A stretch of 64,000 nt of DNA from an uncultured Bacteroidales bacterium (GTDB lineage: Bacteria > Bacteroidota > Bacteroidia > Bacteroidales > Muribaculaceae): assembly GCA_958418815.1 (NCBI GenBank), contig CATZGB010000001.1:70230-134229 (forward strand). Reading direction: 5' to 3'. Positions within the stretch are counted from its first letter, which is position 1, and each line of letters opens with the position of its first letter. This document shows, piece after piece, positions 51,817-59,385 of the stretch. A program made the translations under genes and the position numbers. The notes beneath the pieces were generated by a model, which searched no databases, was not told the origin of the DNA, and was given only the letters and a program-made list of their open reading frames with translations.

Positions 51817-52479
51817 ATGAAAAAGACCCTGCTGATAGCCCTGATACTCGGGGCGTTCTCATTCACTCTCCCCCAGCGCGCAAGCGCCATCGACTACCGC
51901 CAGATCGAGGTGGATGTCACCATGCACCCCGCCCGGTACAAGGCCCTGCTCGACCGCTTCGTGGCGGCCGACACCACCCTCACCTCCGACGAGATGGCCA
52001 CCGTCTACTACGGCTACGCCTTCACCCCCTCCTACGAGCCCCGCGACACCTTCCCCGAAATCCACGCCGCCTACGACCGCAAGGACTACGAGACGGTGGC
52101 CCGCCTGATCGGGCCGGCGCTCGAGCTCAACCCCGTCTCGCTCGACCTCTCCATCCTCGCCCTGGCCGTCTACGAGCGCGGGGTAGGGGAGACCCCCGGA
52201 AAGAAGGCCCTCAACATGGCCATCCGCTCCGACCTGATCGCCGGGGCGATACTCGAGAGCGGCCACGGCACATTCGCCGCCTCACCATTCTATGTCATCT
52301 CCGATGCTGACCGCCGCCGCATCCTGACCAATGTCATAGGCATCGGCAAGGTAATCGGCACCGACCGTCTGGGCGACGTGGAGGCCATCAAGTTCAACTT
52401 CCCCGGCAACTCCCGCCAGCATATCCTCTATTTCGACAACACCCTCGAGGAGAACTTCCTCAAATCCCACCCGCGCTGA
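51817..52479 (+). CDS. DUF4919 family exported protein
   Basis: 220 aa from ATG 51817, which begins a clean signal peptide (MKKTLLIALILGAFSF, cleavage near ASA). An upstream ATG at 51793 overlapping the phosphatase stop is possible but would put eight charged residues before the signal. The mature protein is mostly helical: PARYKALLDRFVAADTTLTSDEMATVYYGYAF, PEIHAAYDRKDYETVARLIGPALELNP and a beta end with DRLGDVEAIKFNFPGNSRQHILYFD. It fits the Bacteroidales DUF4919 family, whose function is unknown. The helical repeats look TPR-like, suggesting protein binding, which is inference. Confidence 0.75.
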   Translation: MKKTLLIALILGAFSFTLPQRASAIDYRQIEVDVTMHPARYKALLDRFVAADTTLTSDEMATVYYGYAFTPSYEPRDTFPEIHAAYDRKDYETVARLIGPALELNPVSLDLSILALAVYERGVGETPGKKALNMAIRSDLIAGAILESGHGTFAASPFYVISDADRRRILTNVIGIGKVIGTDRLGDVEAIKFNFPGNSRQHILYFDNTLEENFLKSHPR

Positions 52480-52537
52480 CCTCCGGGTGGGCCACATAAT
52501 CGACAGTAGATAACTTTTCACCTCTCCCCCTTCCGAC

Positions 52538-53317
52538 ATGGCAGAAAACAAGACCGAGAAATGGACCGAGATCGAACACCTCCCCGAATGGGACGAGGAG
52601 TTCTATGATGTCTACACAGCCCGCAAGCATGGCAAATGGGTGATGCTCAAAACCCTCAAGCCGGCCCTGCTCGACAACCCCCGCTACCGCGAGATGATAG
52701 AGAAGGAGTTTGACATCCGCTATAACCTCTGTCACCCCAACATCGTGATGATAAATGACTTCGAGGATGTCCCCGGGGTCGGCATGTCGATCATCACCGA
52801 CGATGTCTATGGCGACTCCCTGCGCAAGCTCATCGACAAGGGGGAGGTCGACGGCGCGATTCTCGACAAAATCGTCTGCCAGCTCCCCGAGGCCATCGGA
52901 TACATACAGAAGAACCATATCCTCCACCATCCGATACGCCCCGAGACCATCATCTTCACCGAGAAAATCCGCAACCTCAAGCTGATAGATGTGGGTTTCG
53001 ACCAGCGGGAGCACCTCACCCCCACCGACGCGTCGGAAGACATCCGCAACTATGGCCGGGTGCTGCGCGCCGCCCTCGACGCTTGCAAAGCCTCACCGGC
53101 CGCCGGGAAGCCCTCCCAGGCCGAGCTCGCGCGCTACGCCAAAGTGGCCGACCGATGCCTCAGCGACGACCCCCGCCGCCGCTTCCGCGACGTGCAGGAC
53201 CTCAAGATGGCCCTCGCCGGCGACTCCAACCGCCGCCTCTACCTGACCATCATCACTTTCCTCGCCGTGATGGCCATAATCCTCGGCTGGCTCTGCTGGA
53301 AAGCCCCGGTGCTCTAA
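52538..53317 (+). CDS. Membrane-anchored protein pseudokinase
   Basis: 259 aa with a Ser/Thr-kinase-like fold and one C-terminal TM helix (about residues 234-255), so the kinase domain is cytoplasmic. The ATP-anchoring Lys is kept (K38 in VMLKTLK), with a partner Glu near residue 56. The catalytic loop is HHPIRPET (130-137) instead of HRDIKPEN: the catalytic Asp is Pro132, and the Mg-binding Asn is Thr137. The DFG motif is DVG (151-153). The glycine-rich loop is also not recognisable. A catalytic role is therefore unlikely; a scaffold or sensor role is inferred. It lies 58 bp after DUF4919 and 39 bp before a GNAT protein. Confidence 0.82.
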   Translation: MAENKTEKWTEIEHLPEWDEEFYDVYTARKHGKWVMLKTLKPALLDNPRYREMIEKEFDIRYNLCHPNIVMINDFEDVPGVGMSIITDDVYGDSLRKLIDKGEVDGAILDKIVCQLPEAIGYIQKNHILHHPIRPETIIFTEKIRNLKLIDVGFDQREHLTPTDASEDIRNYGRVLRAALDACKASPAAGKPSQAELARYAKVADRCLSDDPRRRFRDVQDLKMALAGDSNRRLYLTIITFLAVMAIILGWLCWKAPVL

Positions 53318-53356
53318 TCCGCAACCTCGATTCCCAAAACACCATAACTGAACATC

Positions 53357-54487
53357 ATGAGCGTTGAAATCCGCGCATTACAACCAACCAGATCACAACT
53401 ACGCAAATTCGCCAGCTTCGGCATAGACCTCTACGAGGGCAACCCGTATTACGTCCCCGCCCTCATCCACGACGATGTCAACACCCTCTCCCCCAAGGTC
53501 AACCCCGCATTCGACTTCTGCGAGGCACAGTGCTTCATGGCCTACCGCGACGGAAAACCTGTCGGACGCATCGCCGGCATCATCAACAACACCGTCAACG
53601 AACGCACCGGCCAGAAGACCCTCCGCTTCGGCTTCGTCGACTTCATCGACGACACCGAAGTGGTCGACGCCCTCTTCGACGCCTGCGCCGCATGGGGTAA
53701 GGAGCGCGGCATGGACTCCATGCTCGGCCCCATGGGATTCACCGACATGGACCACGAAGGAATGCTCGTCGAAGGCTTCGACCAGCTCGGCACGATGGCC
53801 ACCATCTACAATCACCCCTACTACCCCCGCCACATGGAGCGGATGGGCTTCACCCCCGAAGCCGAATGGGTGGAGATGGCCATCAAGATACCCGATTCCA
53901 TCCCCGACAAATACGCCCGCGTGGCCGAGATAGTCAAGACCCGCAACAACCTCAAAGTCTTGAAATTCACCTCCCGCAAGAAAATCAAGGAGCAATACGG
54001 CGTGGCCCTCTTCGAGCTGATCAACGAAGCCTACGACCAGCTCTACGGCTACTCCCCCCTCACCCCCCGCCAGATCGACTACTACATCGACATGTACCTC
54101 GGCATCCTCAACCTCGACTTCGTCACCGTCGTCGTCGACAGCGAAGACCGCCTCGTGGCCGTCGGCATCTCCATCCAGTCATTCTCCAAAGCCCTCCAGA
54201 AATCACGCGGCCGCCTCTTCCCCACAGGCTGGTGGCACCTGCTGCAGACCCTCCGGGGCAAATCCGACATCGTCGACCTCCTCCTCATCGCCGTCAAGCC
54301 CGAATACCAGAACAAAGGGGTCAACGCCCTCCTCTTCACCGACCTCATCCCCCACTACATCAAAGCCGGCTTCAAACACGCCGAGACCAACCCCGAGCTG
54401 GCCGGCAACGACAAAGTCCGCGGCCAATGGGACTACTTCGACACCCGCCTCCACAAGCGCCGCCGCGCCTTCCGCCGCCCCCTCTGA
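53357..54487 (+). CDS. GNAT-like acetyltransferase of unknown substrate
   Basis: 376 aa, a Bacteroidetes family of long GNAT-fold proteins. The first half starts LRKFASFGIDLYEGNPYYVPAL and contains CFMAYRDGKPVGRIAGIINN and FGFVDFIDDTEVVDALFDACAAWGKERGMDSMLGPMGF. These are a GNAT strand-helix with an acyl-CoA-binding-like turn. The second half (about 200-376) has IAVKPEYQNKGVNALLFTDLI, a typical Q/RxxGxG/A CoA motif, so the protein may hold two GNAT domains. The acceptor is unknown. It is the last gene before a repeat-containing 143-bp gap. Confidence 0.78.
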   Translation: MSVEIRALQPTRSQLRKFASFGIDLYEGNPYYVPALIHDDVNTLSPKVNPAFDFCEAQCFMAYRDGKPVGRIAGIINNTVNERTGQKTLRFGFVDFIDDTEVVDALFDACAAWGKERGMDSMLGPMGFTDMDHEGMLVEGFDQLGTMATIYNHPYYPRHMERMGFTPEAEWVEMAIKIPDSIPDKYARVAEIVKTRNNLKVLKFTSRKKIKEQYGVALFELINEAYDQLYGYSPLTPRQIDYYIDMYLGILNLDFVTVVVDSEDRLVAVGISIQSFSKALQKSRGRLFPTGWWHLLQTLRGKSDIVDLLLIAVKPEYQNKGVNALLFTDLIPHYIKAGFKHAETNPELAGNDKVRGQWDYFDTRLHKRRRAFRRPL

Positions 54488-54562
54488 TTCCTCGGTTGCT
54501 CCCCCTCCCCCCTCCTCCCGGCTCCCTGTCCCCCGCCCGCTGCCCTCCCGCCGCCCCTGCCT

Positions 54563-54584
54563 CCTTGCTTTGGGGCCGTGTGAG
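54563..54584 (+). repeat. Partial copy of the 40-kb palindromic repeat
   Basis: CCTTGCTTTGGGGCCGTGTGAG matches 40119-40140 with one mismatch and is followed by related GGGCG/GCCCG segments up to about 54597. It lies between the GNAT gene and rnhB. An A-rich tract (54597-54628) leads to the rnhB start. Confidence 0.75.
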
Positions 54585-54630
54585 GGCGCGAGCCCGAAAA
54601 AGAAGAAAAGAAAAAAGCAAGCAAAAAGCC

Positions 54631-55287
54631 TTGGAAAACTCCTTCACTCCCGGCGGCCTTGAGGCCGGTTGCGACGAGGCCGGCCGCGGCTGCCTCGCCG
54701 GCCCCGTCGTGGCCGCCGCCGTCATCCTCCCCGACGACTTCCGCCACCCCTGGCTCAACGACTCCAAGCAAGTCACCGAAGCCCGCCGCGAGGCCCTGCG
54801 CCCCATCATCGAGCAGGAAGCCCTCGCCTGGGCCGTCGCCGCCTGTTCCCCCGCCGAGATCGACACCCTCAACATCCTGCGCGCCTCCATCACCGCCATG
54901 CACCGCGCCCTCGACGCAATCTGCGGCGACGCCCCCTTTCCCCCCGGCCAAATCATCGCCGCCTCCACGCGCCGCCTCGCGCCCGCCAGCGTCATCATCG
55001 ACGGCAACAAATTCCACCCCTGGCGCGACATCCCCTGGCAGACCTTCGTCAAAGGAGACAGCCGCTACGGCAACATCGCCGCCGCCTCCATCCTCGCCAA
55101 GACCCACCGCGACGACATCATGCGCAGCCTCCACGACCAATACCCCCCCTACAACTGGGCCGTCAACAAAGGCTACCCCACCGCCGACCACCGCGCGGCC
55201 ATCGCCGCCCACGGCCCCACCCCCCACCACCGCCTCACCTTCCGCCTCCTTCCCCCCACCCAGCTCACCCTCTTCCCCAACGGATAA
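54631..55287 (+). CDS. rnhB: Ribonuclease HII
   Basis: Cleaves RNA in RNA-DNA hybrids, including single ribonucleotides in DNA. 218 aa from TTG 54631. No ATG is available in frame between the GNAT stop and the conserved core, and this TTG gives the usual short lead before the first motif. EAGCDEAGRGCLAGPVVAAAVILP holds the catalytic Asp15 and Glu16, and VIIDGNKF supplies the third acidic residue. VKGDSRYGNIAAASILAKTHRDDIM gives the RNase HII signature and the fourth Asp. The frame is also open far upstream inside the GNAT gene, but that part is only an out-of-frame reading. GTG 54580 is an alternative start. Confidence 0.92.
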   Translation: MENSFTPGGLEAGCDEAGRGCLAGPVVAAAVILPDDFRHPWLNDSKQVTEARREALRPIIEQEALAWAVAACSPAEIDTLNILRASITAMHRALDAICGDAPFPPGQIIAASTRRLAPASVIIDGNKFHPWRDIPWQTFVKGDSRYGNIAAASILAKTHRDDIMRSLHDQYPPYNWAVNKGYPTADHRAAIAAHGPTPHHRLTFRLLPPTQLTLFPNG

Positions 55288-55314
55288 GGGGGGACGCATA
55301 CCCACGGCCTCACA

Positions 55315-55371
55315 CAGACACGCAGATGCCATCCGGGACGAAAATCCATCCGGATGGCATCTGCGTGTCTG
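55315..55371. terminator. Bidirectional hairpin with 22-bp perfect stem
   Basis: 55315-55336 is the exact reverse complement of 55350-55371, with a 13-nt loop. It separates the convergent rnhB and 55416-55760 genes. No clear T-run follows on the plus strand. Confidence 0.8.
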
Positions 55372-55415
55372 CGGAATCCGCGTGAGACCCCTGCCAAAAA
55401 TAATAATCAAGAGAA

Positions 55416-55760
55416 TCAGAGCGTCACCCTCTTCGTGAGCGACCCCGCCTTGAGGATGAAAATACCCTTTGAGCCGAGCTTCAGGCGGTGGATGCCCGGC
55501 TGCACGGTCTCCTGGTGGATCTGCTGCCCCAGTATCGAGAACAGCTTCACCGTCACCGGCTTCTGCGACCAGATATAGATATACCCGTCAAGCACCGTCA
55601 CCTCCACCTGCCCGTCCATCTCAAACGACTGCACCACAGACGGCTGGGGGGAAGTTACCTCCTCCCAGGCCGGCGCAGCCGCCGATACAGTCGCGGCGGC
55701 AATCGCAAAGGCCGTCGCCAGCCCTGCAAGCCTCTTGGTGATCATTCTCAGTGCGGTCAT
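55416..55760 (-). CDS. Small exported protein with a sorting-domain-like C-terminus
   Basis: 114 aa (ATG 55760; ATG 55745 also possible). A signal peptide (to about residue 28, ending VSAAAPA) precedes a linker. The beta-rich tail that follows contains VTVKLFSILGQQIHQETVQPG, then HRLKLGSKGIFILKAGSLTKRVTL. This tail resembles the type IX secretion sorting domain pattern (VxVFxxxGQxV...GxYxLKxG...KVxV). However, the protein is almost nothing but tail, so it may be a small envelope protein using the same fold rather than a T9SS cargo. It has its own perfect promoter (55841-55872). Confidence 0.68.
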   Translation of the reverse strand: MTALRMITKRLAGLATAFAIAAATVSAAAPAWEEVTSPQPSVVQSFEMDGQVEVTVLDGYIYIWSQKPVTVKLFSILGQQIHQETVQPGIHRLKLGSKGIFILKAGSLTKRVTL

Positions 55761-55840
55761 TTCTCGATTAGGCGGAAAAAGACAGGGGAGGGGGGCGGCG
55801 CGGCAGCCGTTTCCCGTTGCCCCTGAGCCATTTTGACAGG

Positions 55841-55872
55841 CAAAGTTACCAAAAGTTTAATTCACTGGCAAA
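55841..55872 (-). promoter_or_regulatory. Full Bacteroides promoter for the small exported protein
   Basis: Minus strand: TTTG (55869-55872), 20-bp spacer, TAACTTTG (55841-55848). Leader of about 75 nt. Confidence 0.8.
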
Positions 55873-55985
55873 TATTGCGCTTCCCTTTTTGCCCCAATCA
55901 TTAAATTTCATTAAATATCACAAATGGTTGAAAATTAATTGATTAACTTTTTTTAACTCTTATAATGGTGAGTTAGGTCAAAAAA

Positions 55986-56019
55986 TTTGATGATTTGTTA
56001 AAGCTTTTTAATAATTTTG
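55986..56019 (+). promoter_or_regulatory. Promoter and long leader of the Sus-like operon
   Basis: TTTG (55986-55989), 22-bp spacer, TAATTTTG (56012-56019). The predicted leader up to the susC ATG at 56229 is about 200 nt. Its 56040-56175 part is GC-richer than the flanks and could fold, but I recognise no riboswitch class. The remaining gap 55873-55985 is AT-rich with no gene. Confidence 0.65.
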
Positions 56020-56228
56020 CCACTGATTCTATTAGTAACGTGTAGAAGCGAAGTGCCTTAAAAGAGCCGGAAAAACGATGACGCTAACAAACTCTCTTTG
56101 CCCGCCCGGTCAGTAACGAGCTTCCCGGGGATTGCCTCAAAGGCTGTCCCGCGCCCTTTTGCCGCGTCTTGTGGAATCCTTAAAAATCAGAAAGACCTGA
56201 AAAATCATTAATTTCAAATTATCCTTAA

Positions 56229-59200
56229 ATGAAACATTCACAAACAGGAATCGCCAAGAAATTCCTATTTCTTATGGTGGGACTGCTGATGGCCATCGGT
56301 GTCAACGCGCAGTCGATTACCGTAAGCGGTACGGTCACCGACCCGCAAGGTGAACCGCTTATCGGTGCCAGCGTTCTCGCTGAAGGAACAACTGTCGGTG
56401 CGTCAACCGACATTGACGGTAACTACACCATCAAAGTTGCTTCCAACGCCGTCCTCGTTGTGTCTTACGTCGGCTACGATACCCAGCGTATCCCCGTCGA
56501 AGGACGTTCCACCGTGAACGTTGAGATGAAGGAGAACTCCGTCATGCTCAACGAAGTCGTAGCCATCGGTTACGGTACCGTGAGAAAACAAGACGCCACC
56601 GGTTCGGTGGCAATCGTCAAGCCCGACGAAATCGAGGCCGGTCTGGCCACCACCGTGCAGGACATGCTCGTTGGCCAGACTCCTGGTGTGGTTGTGACCA
56701 CCTCCGGAGGCCCCGCCGGAGCCGCCGACATCCGCATCCGTGGTGGTGCCTCGCTGTCTGCCTCCAACGACCCCCTCATCGTGCTTGACGGTGTGCCCCT
56801 GTCGGGCGACACCCCCCTCGGCATGGGCTCCCCCCTGTCGATGATCAACCCCGAGTCGATCGAGTCGATGACCATCCTCAAGGACGCTTCCGCAACCGCC
56901 ATCTACGGTTCGCGCGCATCCAACGGTGTGATCATCATCACCACCAAGAAGGGCCGCTCAGGCAAGCCCCAGGTGACCTTCACCGCAAACCTCTACGTTG
57001 ACCACGCCCGCCGCATCGCCGAAGTGATGAACGGCGACCAGTTCCGCGAAGCCGTCTACAACAAGTTCGGCCGCAACTCCGCACAGGCCGGCTACCTCGG
57101 CGACACCAACACCGACTGGCAGGACAACATCTTCCGCACAGCCGTCAGCTCAGACTACTCACTGGCAGTGGCAGGCGCCGCAGGCGTGCTCCCCTACCGT
57201 GTCGACGTGTCCTACACCAACAGCAACGGTATCCTCGAGGCCTCCTCAATGGACCGCGTGACTGTCGGAATCGCCCTCACCCCCAAGTTCTTCAACGACC
57301 ACCTGTCGATCAACGCCAAGGCCAAAGGCTTCTACGTGCGTAACAACTGGGGCCAGGACGGTGCCATCGGCCAGGCCGTAGGCTTCAACCCCACCCTCCC
57401 CGTGCGCGACTACGTGCCCATTTCGGGCGGCACCGCTGCCGGATTCGGCTACCTCTTCAACGGCTACACCGAGCCTTGGACTGTGGCTGGCGGCCAGGTC
57501 AACCTCGAGAACAACGCCCAGTACAACCCCGTTGCCACAATCAACCAGACCAAGAACTACTCCAACGTCTACCGTTCGAACGGCAACATCCAGTTTGACT
57601 ACTCCTTCCACTTCCTCCCCGAGCTCCACGCCAACCTCAACCTCGGTTACGACGTGAGCAAGTCAAACGACTACTACCTCGTCGACGCAAACTCACACAT
57701 GGCATGGAAAGACCTCCCCAACAACTACGGCGGAGGCTCCTCGCGTCAGAAATATGAGTTCCGCTCCAACACCCTCCTTGAGTTCTACCTCAACTACAAG
57801 AAGGAATTCGAGGCCATCAAGTCGATGCTCGACGCAACCGCCGGTTACACCTGGTCGCGCGACGCCGCCAACGGCTGGCAAGACGGTTCGAACAACGTCA
57901 GCGGCAAGGCCACAACCGAAGGCCTCCTCCCCGCCATCGTCAACCCCGACGGCTCATACTCGCTCAACTGGAACCCCGCCACCGCCGACCAGGTAGGCAA
58001 GCCCTTCCAGATTGACGAAATCGACGCCAACGGCAACTACCACTGGAAGAACCACCTCCAGCTCCTGTCGTTCTTCGGCCGTGTAAACTACACCTTCAAA
58101 GAACGCTACCTGCTGACCGCCACCGTCCGTGGCGACGCAACCTCACGCTTCTCCAAGGAAAACCGCTGGGGTATCTTCCCCGCCGTGGCCCTCGGATGGC
58201 GCATCAACGACGAAGCCTTCATGGCCGACGCTGCCGGATGGCTCTCTGACCTCAAGCTCCGCGCAGGATGGGGTGAGACCGGTCAGCAGGCCGTAGGTAA
58301 CTACTACAACTACATCCCCACCTACACCGTCTCCGCTCCCGGTTCATACTACCCCAACGGCATGGGCGGATGGCTCACCCCCTACTTCCCCGACGGATAC
58401 AACCCCGACCTGAAGTGGGAGACCACCGAGACCTGGAACGCCGGTATCGACTTCGGCTTCTTCAACAACCGCATCACCGGTGCCATCGAGTACTACAAGC
58501 GCAACACCCGCGACCTCCTCTCGACCGTTCCCGTGGCTGCAGGTTCCTCGACCGTCGCTTACCTCCCCCAGAACATCGGTAAGATGGAGAACTACGGTGT
58601 CGAATTCTCAATCAACGCCAAGCCCATCGTGACCGATGACTTCACCTGGAACATCTCCTACAACGTGGGCTGGAACCACAACGAAATCACCGACCTCAAC
58701 GGCCTGACCTTCGAAGTCGGCGGTGGCGGCGGCGGTACCGGCGGTAACGTCCAGATCCAGAAAGAAGGCTATCCCGCATACTCCTTCAACCTCTTCCAGC
58801 AGGTTTACGACGCTGCCGGCAACCCCATCCCCGGTGCTTACGTTGACCAGAACGGCGACGGTATCATCGACCCCAAGGACAAGGTGGTCCGCTACTCCAA
58901 AGATCCCAAGGTGACAATGACCTTCGGCTCCAACTTCCGCTACAAGAAGTGGGACTTCGGCTTCACCCTCCGCGCATCCATCGGCAACTACATATATGCA
59001 GATGCCCTCCGCGGCGGCACGAACATGAACGACATGTTCCGTAACAACCAGCTCAGCAACCTCTGGGTGGCCGACTTCTATTACGACACTGCCGACACCA
59101 ACTTCTCTTACTCAGACTACTGGCTGCGCAACGCCTCATTCCTGCGCTGCGACAACATCAACCTGGGTTACACCTTCGACAACCTCCTGAACGACAACCT

Positions 59201-59345
59201 CAAGCTCCGCGTCTTCGCTGCCGTCCAGAACCCCTTCGTCATCACCAAGTACGAGGGTCTCGATCCCGAGGTGTTCTCCGGCGTCGACGGCAACATCTAC
59301 CCCCGCGCCACCACATGGTCGCTCGGCGTTGTCGCCAACTTCTAA
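56229..59345 (+). CDS. susC: SusC/RagA-family TonB-dependent outer-membrane transporter
   Basis: Imports oligosaccharides across the outer membrane with its SusD lid, powered by TonB. 1038 aa. A signal peptide (1-27, ending GVNAQ) is followed by a carboxypeptidase-regulatory-like domain (about 30-105, SGTVTDPQGEPLIGASVLAEG). The TonB-plug domain has the family signature ALGYGxxxR as VVAIGYGTVRKQDATGSV. The plug motifs RIRGGASLSASNDPLIVLDGV, then SIESMTILKDASATAIYGSRASNGVIIITTKKG follow. The barrel ends TTWSLGVVANF with the usual terminal Phe. It heads susD, susE and susF in one direction. The codon choice is strongly C-ending, suggesting high expression. Confidence 0.95.
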   Translation: MKHSQTGIAKKFLFLMVGLLMAIGVNAQSITVSGTVTDPQGEPLIGASVLAEGTTVGASTDIDGNYTIKVASNAVLVVSYVGYDTQRIPVEGRSTVNVEMKENSVMLNEVVAIGYGTVRKQDATGSVAIVKPDEIEAGLATTVQDMLVGQTPGVVVTTSGGPAGAADIRIRGGASLSASNDPLIVLDGVPLSGDTPLGMGSPLSMINPESIESMTILKDASATAIYGSRASNGVIIITTKKGRSGKPQVTFTANLYVDHARRIAEVMNGDQFREAVYNKFGRNSAQAGYLGDTNTDWQDNIFRTAVSSDYSLAVAGAAGVLPYRVDVSYTNSNGILEASSMDRVTVGIALTPKFFNDHLSINAKAKGFYVRNNWGQDGAIGQAVGFNPTLPVRDYVPISGGTAAGFGYLFNGYTEPWTVAGGQVNLENNAQYNPVATINQTKNYSNVYRSNGNIQFDYSFHFLPELHANLNLGYDVSKSNDYYLVDANSHMAWKDLPNNYGGGSSRQKYEFRSNTLLEFYLNYKKEFEAIKSMLDATAGYTWSRDAANGWQDGSNNVSGKATTEGLLPAIVNPDGSYSLNWNPATADQVGKPFQIDEIDANGNYHWKNHLQLLSFFGRVNYTFKERYLLTATVRGDATSRFSKENRWGIFPAVALGWRINDEAFMADAAGWLSDLKLRAGWGETGQQAVGNYYNYIPTYTVSAPGSYYPNGMGGWLTPYFPDGYNPDLKWETTETWNAGIDFGFFNNRITGAIEYYKRNTRDLLSTVPVAAGSSTVAYLPQNIGKMENYGVEFSINAKPIVTDDFTWNISYNVGWNHNEITDLNGLTFEVGGGGGGTGGNVQIQKEGYPAYSFNLFQQVYDAAGNPIPGAYVDQNGDGIIDPKDKVVRYSKDPKVTMTFGSNFRYKKWDFGFTLRASIGNYIYADALRGGTNMNDMFRNNQLSNLWVADFYYDTADTNFSYSDYWLRNASFLRCDNINLGYTFDNLLNDNLKLRVFAAVQNPFVITKYEGLDPEVFSGVDGNIYPRATTWSLGVVANF

Positions 59346-59385
59346 TCCCCCCGGACAAGGTTGAACATTTAAATTGAATCCAACA

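Noticed and set aside
53866..54630. Upstream extension of the rnhB frame through the GNAT gene
   Set aside because: The extension is Arg/Pro-rich out-of-frame reading of the GNAT gene; RNase HII family length fits a start at 54631.
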